This document shows positions 17,001-26,340 of a DNA stretch of 64,000 nucleotides, one piece after another; positions within the stretch are counted from its first letter, which is position 1, and the number at the start of each line of letters is the position of its first letter. A model generated the notes under the pieces. It was given only the letters and a program-made list of their open reading frames with translations. It searched no databases and was not told where the DNA came from. Made by a program: the position numbers and the translations under genes. Source of the stretch: an uncultured Roseibium sp. (lineage in GTDB: Bacteria; Pseudomonadota; Alphaproteobacteria; Rhizobiales; Stappiaceae). Where the stretch lies: the NCBI RefSeq assembly GCF_963675985.1, contig NZ_OY780958.1, forward strand, positions 1,798,001-1,862,000, written 5' to 3'.

Positions 17001-18275
17001 TTAGCGGACCAGGTTGACCAGTTCTTCCAGAAGATCGGACCCGGCTTTGAACACCTTGGAATTGGCGGTGTAAGTGCGCTGGGACTCGATCATCGAGGTC
17101 AGCTCGCTGGCGAGATCGACATTGGAGTTCTCAAGCGCACCGACAACCAGGTTGCCGAGCCCCCCTTCACCCGCGAAACCGACGCGAACGTCACCGGATT
17201 CGTTGGAAACGCGGTAGAGGTTGCCGGAGACCGGGGTCAGCTTGTCGGGGCTGGCCACGTCGGCGAGCGGGATCTGGTAGATCGCGCGCCGGTCGCCATT
17301 CGAATAGACGGCGTAGAGGATGCCGTCCTCATCGAATTCAACGTCTTCGACCGAGCTCGGCGCGTTGCCGTTGGCATTGACTTCCGTCACCGTGAACTCG
17401 CCATCCAGATAGGTCGACTGCGCGAGATCGATGTCGAAGGTGCCGCCATTGGGAACCGCCACGTTGATAACGGTCGGACTTGCCCCGGCCAGCGCCCCGG
17501 TCGTGACGTCAAAGGTAATGGTCTGGTTGGAAAGTGCGGCGGAAGAATAGGGGAAGCCCCCGCCGGGCGCCGCATCGGCGGCATTGTAGATCGTCACTTC
17601 CCAATCGGAGTCGGCCGCGGTTTCCGTGAGCTTCGAGTAGTAGACATCGAGCGTCACTTCGTTGCCGAGATTGTCGTAGACCACGAGGGACGTCTTGGCC
17701 GAATAGGTCGAGGTGGCCGCATTGGCGGACGGCAGGTCGGCCGGTGCGACGATCGTCGCATCCTCTGGAACCTTGCTCCAAAGGACCGCTTCGTCGGTCG
17801 GCACTGCTTCCATCCGGTTCTGGGAAATGTTGATCCGCTCCATTCCGCCAAGGCCATTGGCGACCGGCGTTGGAGATGCTCCGTTGGCAACAGGATATCC
17901 CTGCAGGTAGTAACCGGCCGTGTTGATCAGATAGCCTTCGTCGGTCGGGACGAAGGAACCGGCCCGGGTCAGCATCGGACTCCCCTCCTTGTCGGAGACC
18001 ACGAAAAATCCGTTGCCGTCGACCGCGAGATCCAGGCTGGAGGTCGTGTAGCTCAAAGAGCCCCCATCGGAGATCGCGTATTTGGTATGGGCCTGGACGC
18101 CGCCGGAATTATAGGTTCCGCTGCCTTGCGAGAGAACCAGAGATGAAAATTCCGATGCCGCGCGCTTGTAGCCGGTGGTGCTGGAATTGGCGATGTTATC
18201 TGCAACCGTGCCGAGCTTGCTCGACTGGGCGTTCATTCCTGACACGCCGGTACGCATTACTCCATAAAGACCCAT
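17001..18275 (-). CDS. flgE: Flagellar hook protein FlgE
   Basis: This 424-residue protein has the rod/hook N-terminus (MRTGVSGMNAQSSKLGTVADNIANSSTTGYKR) and the family C-terminus (LASELTSMIESQRTYTANSKVFKAGSDLLEELV). It polymerises into the hook. The start at 18275 is favoured because GGGAG precedes it and the family sequence begins with MGLYGVMRTG. It heads the hook-filament unit, with a flagellar box 48-69 bases upstream. Confidence 0.96.
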   Translation of the reverse strand: MGLYGVMRTGVSGMNAQSSKLGTVADNIANSSTTGYKRAASEFSSLVLSQGSGTYNSGGVQAHTKYAISDGGSLSYTTSSLDLAVDGNGFFVVSDKEGSPMLTRAGSFVPTDEGYLINTAGYYLQGYPVANGASPTPVANGLGGMERINISQNRMEAVPTDEAVLWSKVPEDATIVAPADLPSANAATSTYSAKTSLVVYDNLGNEVTLDVYYSKLTETAADSDWEVTIYNAADAAPGGGFPYSSAALSNQTITFDVTTGALAGASPTVINVAVPNGGTFDIDLAQSTYLDGEFTVTEVNANGNAPSSVEDVEFDEDGILYAVYSNGDRRAIYQIPLADVASPDKLTPVSGNLYRVSNESGDVRVGFAGEGGLGNLVVGALENSNVDLASELTSMIESQRTYTANSKVFKAGSDLLEELVNLVR

Positions 18276-18322
18276 TGGAACGTCTCCCGTTACCGAAAAT
18301 TTCTGGAGACCATTCAAGGGCG

Positions 18323-18344
18323 TTTATCTTGCGCGAAGCTGTTG
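18323..18344 (-). promoter_or_regulatory. Flagellar 11-bp direct-repeat box upstream of flgE
   Basis: On the minus strand the units are CAACAGCTTCG and CGCAAGATAAA. CTTCG of the first unit and CGCAAG of the second keep the 11-base phase. Upstream, 18350-18435 is strikingly AT-rich compared with the rest of the window. Confidence 0.55.
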
Positions 18345-18435
18345 CCTTGAAAAATAGATGGATATTTTATTCGTGTTTGAAGCGAATTATTTTAAATTTT
18401 AGATATTACTTTCAAAATTGCAGTCTTAATATTCA

Positions 18436-19011
18436 TTAACCGCAGAATTCACGGGATTTTGGGGTCCATTTTCCGAAGCCGGTCGCAACCATGTTCTGGA
18501 TCACCTTGCAGACATACCGCTTTTGCGCCGGATCATTATCCGGGCCTGCATGGTACCGGGCAACAGCCATCGTCCATGATCCCTGGCGCTGCCGCAATTC
18601 CTTCAGGAAACGGGCCGCATACCGCACATTCGCCCTGGGCTGGAGCATCTGGTCCAACGAGGTGAACCTGGAACCGTGGTAATACTGGTTGATCTGCATG
18701 CAACCGATATCAATCAGTTTCTTACCCTGCTTGCGAGCCTTGAGCACATCGGCTTTAGCGGCTGCAGCCGAGGGCGGAAACTCTGAAGCCCCTTCTATGT
18801 TGAGCGCATAGGGATAAAGGGAATTGCGTCGTCCCGTTTCGGTCAGGCCTACCGCATAAAGCACCCCGAGCGGAACCCGGTACTTCCGTGCGGCCGCAAC
18901 CATTTCCTTCTCGCAGATATTCTGTATTTCCGCAGTTGCAGGCGTAACCGCAACAGACAGACCGCTAAAGATAGACGCCGCCATCGTGGCGCTGATCACT
19001 CTCTTTTTCAT
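18436..19011 (-). CDS. Flagellar-cluster lytic transglycosylase (SLT-like)
   Basis: This 191-residue secreted protein has a signal peptide (MKKRVISATMAASIFSGLSVAVTPATA) and then a lysozyme-like transglycosylase fold. Visible features are GLTETG with the probable catalytic Glu at about residue 60, IGCMQINQYYHG in the middle, and ARYHAG near the end. It probably opens peptidoglycan for rod passage, matching the lack of a muramidase domain in the FlgJ-like protein. AAGGAG lies 8 bases before the ATG. Its first 47 bases lie inside the end of fliK in another frame. Confidence 0.85.
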   Translation of the reverse strand: MKKRVISATMAASIFSGLSVAVTPATAEIQNICEKEMVAAARKYRVPLGVLYAVGLTETGRRNSLYPYALNIEGASEFPPSAAAAKADVLKARKQGKKLIDIGCMQINQYYHGSRFTSLDQMLQPRANVRYAARFLKELRQRQGSWTMAVARYHAGPDNDPAQKRYVCKVIQNMVATGFGKWTPKSREFCG

Positions 19012-20272
19012 CTTCAACACTCCTTGTGTGGTCATCGCTTGCGGATTGGTCCGAGGCCTGACGGCCCTGGTCCTCGTTTTCCTGGTGGTTACCTTGCTGC
19101 AACGGGTTCTGGAGCGAACCGTTGCCGGCATTCTGATCCGCCTGGGAAAACGACGATCCGGAGGATTGGGTCTGTCCGGTATGCTGCGGGCCGGTAACAC
19201 GATCGTCGGCCGCGGCCTGAATTGTGATCGAGTCCGCCTTGTGGCCTGTGGCGCGAAGCATCTGATCCAGCAACTGCCGGTCCTGCTTCAACAACTCCGC
19301 CGTTTGCGGGTTACTTGCCGTCATCGTGACTTCGACATTGCCACCCGTGATTTTCAGGGTAACCTTGACCGTGCCGAGTTCGACCGGCGTCAGCTTGATT
19401 TCCAGCGTTTTGACGGCCTCCCCCTCCGGCTTTATCGAAAGCCCTTGCGGTTCTGCAGCGGTTCGTGAGGCTTCCGCCTTCAGGCTTGCCACGATCCCCT
19501 CGCCCACCTGCTGGATCGGTGACAGGCGATAGGACGGCGCGAAATGGGTTTCCTGCCGGACGATCTTGACTGACGCCGCATCGATAGGTGATCTCAATCC
19601 GGCGGTCTGCTTGTCAGTTCCTCGCCCTTCGGAAACGGCTTCCGGTTCGATACCGAATTTGGCGAAAAGGTCATCGACACCGTTGTCGCCAGTAGCTGTC
19701 GTCGCGGTTCCGTTCTGAGGCTTGGCATTGCCCGCTTGCGCGTTGCTTTGTGAAGGAGCCTTTCCGCCGGGCTGCCCGAAATTCCCGGTCTTTGCAGCAT
19801 GGGCGTTTTGAGCTCTTCCGCCTGCCAGTTGTTCCAGGGCGCCGGCAAGGACGTTGGCGTCAACAGAAGTCGACGCCTTCGTTCTAGTTGGATCCTCACC
19901 CGGGCCGTCAGTATCGGCGGCATCGGCTTCTGTCGTTCCGTTGGCAAGGACGCCTGGGATATCAGTACCTGCCCGGCCTGATGTTGCCGGGGATCCTGAA
20001 CCGACGTTGGCCGTCTTCGTTTGCGATCTCGCAGGCACGCCGGTTCCATTGCCGCTGCCATTTTCAGCCGCGCCCTTCTCCTGCGACCGTGTTTGACCGG
20101 TCCCGGTCCGCGCTGCGCCCGGTGTCTTGTCCGTGAGCGATCGCATCAGGTTCAGGAACTGATTTTCCTGAGACGGCTCACCACCGTCTCCTTTCTGCTG
20201 GTTCCCTGAGAGATTTGCCTTTGACGATGTCTGGCCACTCGATTGCAGCAAGGGAGAATTCGCATAAGTCAT
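18965..20272 (-). CDS. fliK: Flagellar hook-length control protein FliK
   Basis: This 435-residue protein has a low-complexity Ser/Thr/Gly/Gln-rich N-terminal part and a compact FliK C-terminal domain (residues about 275-365: LEIKLTPVELGTVKVTLKI, then QTAELLKQDRQLLDQMLRATG). FliK measures the hook and triggers the FlhB export switch. It starts one base after motC. The order motB-motC-fliK is as in Rhizobiales. Confidence 0.88.
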   Translation of the reverse strand: MTYANSPLLQSSGQTSSKANLSGNQQKGDGGEPSQENQFLNLMRSLTDKTPGAARTGTGQTRSQEKGAAENGSGNGTGVPARSQTKTANVGSGSPATSGRAGTDIPGVLANGTTEADAADTDGPGEDPTRTKASTSVDANVLAGALEQLAGGRAQNAHAAKTGNFGQPGGKAPSQSNAQAGNAKPQNGTATTATGDNGVDDLFAKFGIEPEAVSEGRGTDKQTAGLRSPIDAASVKIVRQETHFAPSYRLSPIQQVGEGIVASLKAEASRTAAEPQGLSIKPEGEAVKTLEIKLTPVELGTVKVTLKITGGNVEVTMTASNPQTAELLKQDRQLLDQMLRATGHKADSITIQAAADDRVTGPQHTGQTQSSGSSFSQADQNAGNGSLQNPLQQGNHQENEDQGRQASDQSASDDHTRSVEDEKESDQRHDGGVYL

Positions 20273-20273
20273 G

Positions 20274-21485
20274 TCAGGGGTTCCCCGCCTGTTCCAGGAG
20301 CTTGTCCGTTTCCGTCAACAGCTGATTTGCCCGGCTCATCACCGGAGTAATCCACTTCGGATCGGCCGGCTTGTTTCCAGGTCTGTAGGAAGAAAATTCA
20401 CCGATAACTCTGGCTGGCGGTTCCGGCCAATGACGCACGGAATTCAACACCGAATATACCGCATCCAGAAGGTCCAGTTCGTTGGGTTCCAGGAGGGTCT
20501 TGTCCACGGACCAGAGCGTATCCCGGACGAGTTTGATGTTCTGTGCGTCCATCGCGCCGCCGGCCTTGTAGAGTTTCAGCAGCGCTTCTTCGCGCGTTCC
20601 GCCCATGGCCAGCGGGAATGCCCGATCAACAACCTTGCGGACGATGTCCAGCTGTCCGTGCAACAACGCCGTTCGTGCCATGCGCAGATACAGCGTCCGC
20701 TGAGTGTCTTCATCGAATTCGTTGAAAAGACTTTCGATCAAGGCGAACTTCTCCGGGCTTTGGGCAAATCCCAGGGTATCAATCGCCATCATGAACCTGC
20801 GTCTGAAATCAGGCGCATAGATGGAATTGCGGAACCGGCGCAGATAGGTGATGGAAAGCGACTGGAACCGTTCGATGTCATCGAGCGTGCCGGCTACGAA
20901 CACTTCTCTACGCAGCGCCGCCTCTTCAACAAGACTTCCAGGTAGAAGCAGCCGGGCCAACCCGAGATAGGTCAGTGCCGTTTCAGGCTGGTCGCGGACC
21001 GTGACGGCTGCCAGCGCCAGCGCCACGTGACCACCCAGGCTCGGCGGCAATTCACGGGGATCGAACCTGGACAACAACTCGGCGGCCTGTTGTTCACGTC
21101 CCTCTACATAGGCCAATGCGCCATTCATCAAGTCGACATCGACCATGGGCAGGGGATCGAATTTCAACAATTCCCGCATCACCGCCGGATGACCGCCGCT
21201 CAACAGATGAACCACCGCGGCTCGGGCGTTACGCGGATCCTGCCAGACCAAAGCCGGTGCATCCATGAAGTCCTTTTCCATCCGCATCACCAGCGCACGC
21301 TGGGCTGCCAACGCCTGGCTGTTGCCCTGGGCGACCTGTGCCTGAAGCGACTGCAGCGTACGAACCATTTCATATGGCGGCGTGACAGGTTCGGCATGCA
21401 ACGGCAAAACCATGAGACCGGTCCAGCCCAGAACGGCCCACCTCAGAACAGCCACGAGTGCAATTCTCATTCCGCACACCATCAC
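20274..21485 (-). CDS. motC: Periplasmic motility protein MotC
   Basis: This 403-residue protein has a signal peptide (residues about 1-31, ending LPLHAEP) and a long helical repeat-like body. It fits rhizobial MotC, a periplasmic protein that acts with MotB in motor function and is chaperoned by MotE (encoded at 36877-37416). Its ATG overlaps the motB stop (ATGA). Confidence 0.85.
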   Translation of the reverse strand: MMVCGMRIALVAVLRWAVLGWTGLMVLPLHAEPVTPPYEMVRTLQSLQAQVAQGNSQALAAQRALVMRMEKDFMDAPALVWQDPRNARAAVVHLLSGGHPAVMRELLKFDPLPMVDVDLMNGALAYVEGREQQAAELLSRFDPRELPPSLGGHVALALAAVTVRDQPETALTYLGLARLLLPGSLVEEAALRREVFVAGTLDDIERFQSLSITYLRRFRNSIYAPDFRRRFMMAIDTLGFAQSPEKFALIESLFNEFDEDTQRTLYLRMARTALLHGQLDIVRKVVDRAFPLAMGGTREEALLKLYKAGGAMDAQNIKLVRDTLWSVDKTLLEPNELDLLDAVYSVLNSVRHWPEPPARVIGEFSSYRPGNKPADPKWITPVMSRANQLLTETDKLLEQAGNP

Positions 21486-22825
21486 CTCGCCTCCTTCAGG
21501 AAGATTTCAATCCTCCGGTTGGATGCCGCATTGGGATCTTCCGGGTGTTTCAGGTCCCGATCGGCATAACCCTCGACCCGCTCGAAGCGCTTCATCGGCA
21601 CACCGCCACGCGCGAGCATGTAGAGAGCCATGTGGGCGCGTGCGGTCGACAGGCGCCAGTTGTCATAGTTTTTCGACCGGAACGGCCGGGCATCCGTATG
21701 ACCCTTGATGACAATCTGGCCCCCTTCCGCCCGCACGATCTTGCCGATCCGGCCGAGCAAGGCGACGAGCTCGGGACGAGGCTCGGCGGACCCGATGGCA
21801 AACATGCCGAAGTTCTGGTCGTCCGTAAGGCTGATCAGGACCCCTTCATCGACTGCCTCGACCGTGACACGGCTGACCGTTTCTTTCATGGTTCCGCTGT
21901 CGTTTTCCGACAGTGCAATGTTCAATCGTTCGATCAGCGTCGTGCCTTCGGCAGGAACCGTTGTATCGGCCGCTTTCAATTTCAGAAGAGCCTGTTGCCT
22001 GTCCTGCACCGACGGACCGTTTCCGAGCGCCCGGGCCTCACCTGACGTGGATGGAGCCGACTTGCCCGTGAGAACGTGAGCAACGACAACGGCATTTCCG
22101 TTTCCACCTTCAGCCGTCTCTTCTCCGCCCGGAACAGAGGCAGGTGTCGGCTCGATGACGGTGACCGTATCTGTCTGCGTTTCGTCAGACGGGTCTGCGG
22201 CGAAATCCACTTCCCCTGCACCGCGCGTTGGCAAAAACTGCCAGTATAGTGGATCGAAAGGATCACGAAACGCGTCACCGCCTCGAGCTCCGGCCAGTTT
22301 TTCCTGGCCATCGCCATAGGCTTCCCGATCGGAGTATTTGACCTCCTCGGTGGAAGCGGCCATCCCGGCAAGCTTGTCGAGCACCGCATATGGATCGGCG
22401 AAAAGCTGGGCCTCGGAATGGGTCTGGGTAAACTGGCCCGAGCTGTCGCCCGAACTCCGCTCCGATGCTTCCGGTGCGACCCCTTTGCGAATATCCAGGC
22501 CTTCCTTGCGGCCGTTGCCCGCACTCAGGTCGCCTTCCGGCAGATTGGCGCCGTCTTCATTGGTCGTGCCGGCGACATTCGGGTCGTTGAGGCCCTTTTT
22601 ATTCGGCGCGGTTGAAGCGAGTTTGACCGGATTGAAATACTGGGCGACGCCGCTCTTTACGCTGTCGTCGGTGACATTGATGAGCCACATGACCAGGAAA
22701 AACGCCATCATGGCGGTCATGAAATCCGCATAGGCGATCTTCCACACCCCATGGCCATGCGTTTCCCCTTCCCAATCCGGCCTGCGCCGGACAATGACGA
22801 TTTCGTTGGGCAAGGTATCCTGCAT
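21482..22825 (-). CDS. motB: Flagellar motor stator protein MotB
   Basis: This 447-residue protein has one N-terminal membrane helix (KIAYADFMTAMMAFFLVMWL) with the essential Asp in ADF, a long disordered periplasmic linker (residues about 70-290), and an OmpA-like peptidoglycan-binding domain (residues about 310-445, KGHTDARPFRSKNYDNWRLS and NRRIEIFL). The long linker is typical of Rhizobiales MotB. The start at 22825 is chosen for the GGAGG 10 bases upstream. Confidence 0.94.
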   Translation of the reverse strand: MQDTLPNEIVIVRRRPDWEGETHGHGVWKIAYADFMTAMMAFFLVMWLINVTDDSVKSGVAQYFNPVKLASTAPNKKGLNDPNVAGTTNEDGANLPEGDLSAGNGRKEGLDIRKGVAPEASERSSGDSSGQFTQTHSEAQLFADPYAVLDKLAGMAASTEEVKYSDREAYGDGQEKLAGARGGDAFRDPFDPLYWQFLPTRGAGEVDFAADPSDETQTDTVTVIEPTPASVPGGEETAEGGNGNAVVVAHVLTGKSAPSTSGEARALGNGPSVQDRQQALLKLKAADTTVPAEGTTLIERLNIALSENDSGTMKETVSRVTVEAVDEGVLISLTDDQNFGMFAIGSAEPRPELVALLGRIGKIVRAEGGQIVIKGHTDARPFRSKNYDNWRLSTARAHMALYMLARGGVPMKRFERVEGYADRDLKHPEDPNAASNRRIEIFLKEAR

Positions 22826-22827
22826 GC

Positions 22828-23463
22828 TCACTTCGCCTCCATAGCCAGGCGCAACTGCGCCATCCATTCGGCAAACCGTGTGTTCAAGGTCGTTTCGCCG
22901 ATCACGGCAGTCAGTTCGGCAGTATCGGCGACCTGAAACTCAATCCGTCCCTCCAGAACTCCCGGCTCCGACCGGAGCAGATCCAGAAGGGCTTCGGGAC
23001 CGCTGATGCGCACCAAACTGGCCTGATCGCCGTCCAGAAAGCGGGTGAGCGTGTCCCGAAACGACATCACGATCCGGCTTGCCATCCGCTCTTCGACAAG
23101 AGGCTGCAGAACTTCAGCCACACAGTGGGCAATCCGACTTTCAAGAACGTCGAACGCGGACGCCAAACCTTCCTCCAGGAGACTGGCCTGTTCGGACCGC
23201 AGAGTTTCGCGGATGGCTGCAACCTCCTCGTCATGCGCCCTGCGTTCGTCCTCGAGCCGGGTTTCATAGCGTTCGGCCGCCGCCGCTTCTCCGGCTGCAA
23301 GACCCCTTTGGTATTCCGCGGCGAGCTTTTCTTCCAGCGAAGGTTCGGCCTGTTCCTGAACATGTACCGGCATCACTTCCGCCATGATGGCGTCCGATGA
23401 ATTCAGCGTCTGGAACGGCCCGCTGTTCAGCGTCGGGATATAGGCGGCGATGTTACTGCTCAT
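22828..23463 (-). CDS. fliH: FliH-like flagellar export ATPase regulator
   Basis: This 211-residue protein has an N-terminal acidic segment, a central Glu/Ala/Arg-rich coiled coil (residues about 40-100), and a C-terminal alpha/beta domain (VRISGPEALLDLLRSEPGVLEGRIEFQVADTAELTAVIGETTLNTRF), the layout of FliH/YscL proteins that hold the export ATPase FliI. It sits 2 bases after fliF and directly before motB. FliI itself is not in the window. Confidence 0.75.
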   Translation of the reverse strand: MSSNIAAYIPTLNSGPFQTLNSSDAIMAEVMPVHVQEQAEPSLEEKLAAEYQRGLAAGEAAAAERYETRLEDERRAHDEEVAAIRETLRSEQASLLEEGLASAFDVLESRIAHCVAEVLQPLVEERMASRIVMSFRDTLTRFLDGDQASLVRISGPEALLDLLRSEPGVLEGRIEFQVADTAELTAVIGETTLNTRFAEWMAQLRLAMEAK

Positions 23464-23465
23464 CC

Positions 23466-25106
23466 TTACGCCCTCTCGTTTTCATAGAGCCACTGGCGCA
23501 GGATCGCGGCCGACTGTTCTTCGTTGTAGTCCAGAAGAGATTCCAGCTTTTTCAAAGGCGACTGATTGAGCTTGGAATTCAGGTCGCTCAGCATCGCCGT
23601 ATGATCCGGAGACGTGAGATAGGCCTGACCGGAATACTCCCCGGTCATGTCGGAGTCTTCCGGCATCATCGCCATTTCGGCGATTTCCGCGGCGACCGGT
23701 TCCGGTTTGGGGACCAGAGCGGCAACCGCCGGGCGAAGACCGAACCAGATCACCATGCCGGCGACGATGAGGATAGCCGCGGCGTTGATCATATTGCCCG
23801 ACTGCCGAAGCAGGTACTCGGTGACACTCAAGGGCGGGATCGGTTCCAGGTCGCGGCCACCGTCGATAAAGTCGACCACGGATACCTTGACCATGTCACC
23901 ACGGGTCGCATCGACACCGGCCGAAGATGCCGCAAGCTGGCGAATTTCATCCAGCTGCGCATCGACTGCAGTTTGATCCGGCTCGCCGCCGAGCGACGCA
24001 TTCAGCCGTGCTCGGTCGACAAGCACGGCGATCGACAGGCGTTCGACCTTGAAACCGTCCTGGGAAGTCTCGATCCGCTTGGAGGAGATCTCGTAATTGA
24101 CCGTTTCTTCCCGCCGTTGATTTTCCTCGCTCGAGCGCTCTCCGTTGTTCGCGGGAACGTTCTGCTCCGGAATGTTCTGTTCGACCGTCGTCGGGGTCTC
24201 AGTGCTGGCGTTCTGGGAATTCTCGTTTTCGCGGATGGTGCGAACCGATCGCTCCGTCCGGGATTCCGGATCGTAGATCGTTTCGGCAATCTTTCGCCGG
24301 TCGGTGTTCAGATCCGCGGCGACGCTAACCTGGAAATTGTCGATGCCCAGATAGGGGGTCAGGGTTTTGCGGATGTTTTCCTGGATCCGGCTGGACACGA
24401 CGGCTTCAAGGGACGCAAGCTGGCCGGCGGATGCCTTTGACGGGTCGTCACCTGCCGCAAGCAGTTCGCCGGACGTATCCAGCACGGTCACCTTGTCCGG
24501 TGTCATGCCGGGAACACCGGCAGCAACCAGATGGCGGATCGCGTCTGCGGTGCGAATGTCGTCGGATTTTTCGGACCGGATCACCACAGAGGCCGATGGA
24601 GGTTGCTGGTCGCGTCGGAAAGAGCCTTTTTCCGGCATCACGATATGGACCCGGGCGGCGCGTACGCCCTGCATCAGCTGAATGGTCCGGGCGAGTTCAC
24701 CTTCAAGCGCGCGCACCCGTGTCACCTCCTGCATGAAGGATGTCAGGCCGAGCGATCCCAGATCATCAAAGAGTTCGTAACCGGAGTTAGCCCCCCTCGG
24801 CAGGCCTTTTTCGGCGAGCAGCATGCGTGCCTTGGCGGTTGCCCCGTGATTGACCATGACGGCGGTGCCGTCAGAACTGACATCATAGGGAATACCGGCA
24901 TCCTGCAGCGCGGAGCCGATGCGGGTGACGTCTTCGCCTTCCAGGCCGGTGTAGAGCACCGTCTGCTCCGGCCGGGAAAGATAATAGGCGCCCAGGCCGA
25001 CCGTCATGATCGTTGCCAACCCGATCAGAGCCAACGCAATCAAGCGTTTTGCACCGAGTTCCTGGAGATTTGCCCAAAGTTTTTCTGCTTGCTCGCGGCC
25101 AGGCAT
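23466..25106 (-). CDS. fliF: Flagellar MS-ring protein FliF
   Basis: This 546-residue protein has a first membrane segment (residues about 20-42), ring-building periplasmic domains with the FliF motifs QTVLYTGLEGEDVTRIGSAL and LLAEKGLPRGANSGYELFD, a linker, a second membrane segment (residues about 435-455), and a C-terminal tail (LLDYNEEQSAAILRQWLYENE) that binds FliG. It is the base on which the motor is built. It heads the fliF-FliH-motB-motC-fliK unit. Confidence 0.96.
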   Translation of the reverse strand: MPGREQAEKLWANLQELGAKRLIALALIGLATIMTVGLGAYYLSRPEQTVLYTGLEGEDVTRIGSALQDAGIPYDVSSDGTAVMVNHGATAKARMLLAEKGLPRGANSGYELFDDLGSLGLTSFMQEVTRVRALEGELARTIQLMQGVRAARVHIVMPEKGSFRRDQQPPSASVVIRSEKSDDIRTADAIRHLVAAGVPGMTPDKVTVLDTSGELLAAGDDPSKASAGQLASLEAVVSSRIQENIRKTLTPYLGIDNFQVSVAADLNTDRRKIAETIYDPESRTERSVRTIRENENSQNASTETPTTVEQNIPEQNVPANNGERSSEENQRREETVNYEISSKRIETSQDGFKVERLSIAVLVDRARLNASLGGEPDQTAVDAQLDEIRQLAASSAGVDATRGDMVKVSVVDFIDGGRDLEPIPPLSVTEYLLRQSGNMINAAAILIVAGMVIWFGLRPAVAALVPKPEPVAAEIAEMAMMPEDSDMTGEYSGQAYLTSPDHTAMLSDLNSKLNQSPLKKLESLLDYNEEQSAAILRQWLYENERA

Positions 25107-25155
25107 AGATCACCCCTGTTGCATCGCCCGTTATCATTTCCGCCACTATCAAAGT

Positions 25156-25177
25156 CTGAGCTTGCGCGAAGGTTGCG
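25156..25177 (-). promoter_or_regulatory. Flagellar 11-bp direct-repeat box upstream of fliF
   Basis: On the minus strand the units are CGCAACCTTCG and CGCAAGCTCAG (10 and 8 of 11 to consensus). GATAGT, a fair -10 match, lies 5 bases downstream. Confidence 0.7.
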
Positions 25178-25242
25178 CCCGATTTCGAAGAGGTGTCCCA
25201 ACGGCTGCGCGCCGCCCTGGCGGTAGGTGAAATGCGCAAACG

Positions 25243-25277
25243 AAAAGGCCGCGCCCTTCAGAAAGAAGAGCGCGGCC
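25243..25277 (-). terminator. Rho-independent terminator of flagellin
   Basis: An 8-bp GC-rich stem (GGCCGCGC with GCGCGGCC, extended by an inner CTT/AAG) is followed on the minus strand by TTTT. It lies 26 bases after the flagellin stop. Confidence 0.82.
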
Positions 25278-25302
25278 CGGGCCTTCCGGATGACCGGATG
25301 GA

Positions 25303-26211
25303 TTAACGGAACAGCGAGAGGATGTTCTGGCTGTTCGAGTTGGCAATCGACAGCGCCTGGATACCAAGCTGCTGCTGCACCTGCAGAGCCTGGAGACGGG
25401 TCGATTCCTCGTTCATGTCCGCATCGACAAGCTGGCCGACGCCACGATCAATGGCGTCCGTCAGAGCCGTCACGAAGTCCTTCTGCAGGTCAACGCGCTT
25501 TTTCACGGAACCCAGCAGGGTTGCGGAATCCGTGATTTCACCGAGGGCTTCGTCCACGTCAGCAATCATGTTTTCCAGGGTCGTCAGGTCGGCTGCCGAG
25601 TCGGTCAGGGCCGAGATGTCAATCGTGGAAACGACGTTACCGTTGGTCTTGGCACCATCCAGGATACCGTCGGCACCGGTCGTGTCGAACAGTTCGGTCT
25701 GGGTGATGTCAATGGCAATGGTATCGATCGTGATCGCACCGCCGGAGCGGGTGAAGGAACCCACAATGGTCTTGGACGCGTTGTAGTCTGCAGCACCGGA
25801 GTCGACCGAAAGCCAGTTTTCTCCGTTGAAGACAGCAGAATCGGCAATCGTCTGCAGCTGGCCCTGGAGCTCGGTGATGTCGGACTGGATCTTGTTGCGG
25901 TCGACACCCGGCTGGCGGGCGGCAACGAGCTTTGCCTTGATCTCGTTCACGACATCCACGGTGCTTTCAGTCGCCGTGTACATGACATCAACCGTTGCTG
26001 CACCAAGACCCAGAGCATCCTCAACGGCAGACAGTGCCATGTTATCGGAGCGCATGGTGGTCGCAATCGACCAGTAGGCCGCGTTGTCCGAGGCAGTGGA
26101 CACGCGGTAACCGGTGGAAATGCGGTTCTGCACTTCGGACATCTGCTTGTTGGTGGAGTTCAGGGTCTGCAGCGCGGTCATTGCCGACGCATTTGTCATA
26201 AGGCTAGACAT
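25303..26211 (-). CDS. flaA: Flagellin
   Basis: This 302-residue protein has conserved D0/D1 helices at both ends (MTALQTLNSTNKQMSEVQNRISTGYRVSTASDNAAYWSIA; STRLQALQVQQQLGIQALSIANSNSQNILSLF) and a short variable centre. It is the only flagellin seen in the window and is a monocistronic unit with its own box and terminator. The leader folds over the ribosome binding site, suggesting control by FlbT/FlaF. Confidence 0.95.
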   Translation of the reverse strand: MSSLMTNASAMTALQTLNSTNKQMSEVQNRISTGYRVSTASDNAAYWSIATTMRSDNMALSAVEDALGLGAATVDVMYTATESTVDVVNEIKAKLVAARQPGVDRNKIQSDITELQGQLQTIADSAVFNGENWLSVDSGAADYNASKTIVGSFTRSGGAITIDTIAIDITQTELFDTTGADGILDGAKTNGNVVSTIDISALTDSAADLTTLENMIADVDEALGEITDSATLLGSVKKRVDLQKDFVTALTDAIDRGVGQLVDADMNEESTRLQALQVQQQLGIQALSIANSNSQNILSLFR

Positions 26212-26214
26212 GAT

Positions 26215-26267
26215 ATGTCCCTTTCAAGTTTGAAGTTAAAACGGGACATGCCGGATTTTCACCGGCA
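26215..26267 (-). promoter_or_regulatory. Flagellin mRNA leader hairpins masking the ribosome binding site
   Basis: On the minus strand ATGTCCC (26249-26243) pairs with GGGACAT (26221-26215), and an inner TTCAA-AC-TTGAA hairpin closes the loop. The downstream arm contains the AAAGGGA ribosome binding site 6 bases before ATG 26211. A second hairpin, TGCCGG/CCGGCA, lies just upstream (26249-26267) and shares one base. This is the expected place for FlbT-type control. Confidence 0.6.
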
Positions 26268-26340
26268 CGGCAGGACTTGCATCATGCATTTGAACCTTGA
26301 TGTTGACGGTTCAACCTGCCGTGAATTTCAGACTAGACGC

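Noticed and set aside
18425..18440. TTAA-N6-TTAA near the transglycosylase stop resembled a CtrA site
   Set aside because: CtrA sites have a 7-base spacer, the motif partly lies in coding sequence, and AT-rich DNA here makes chance matches likely.
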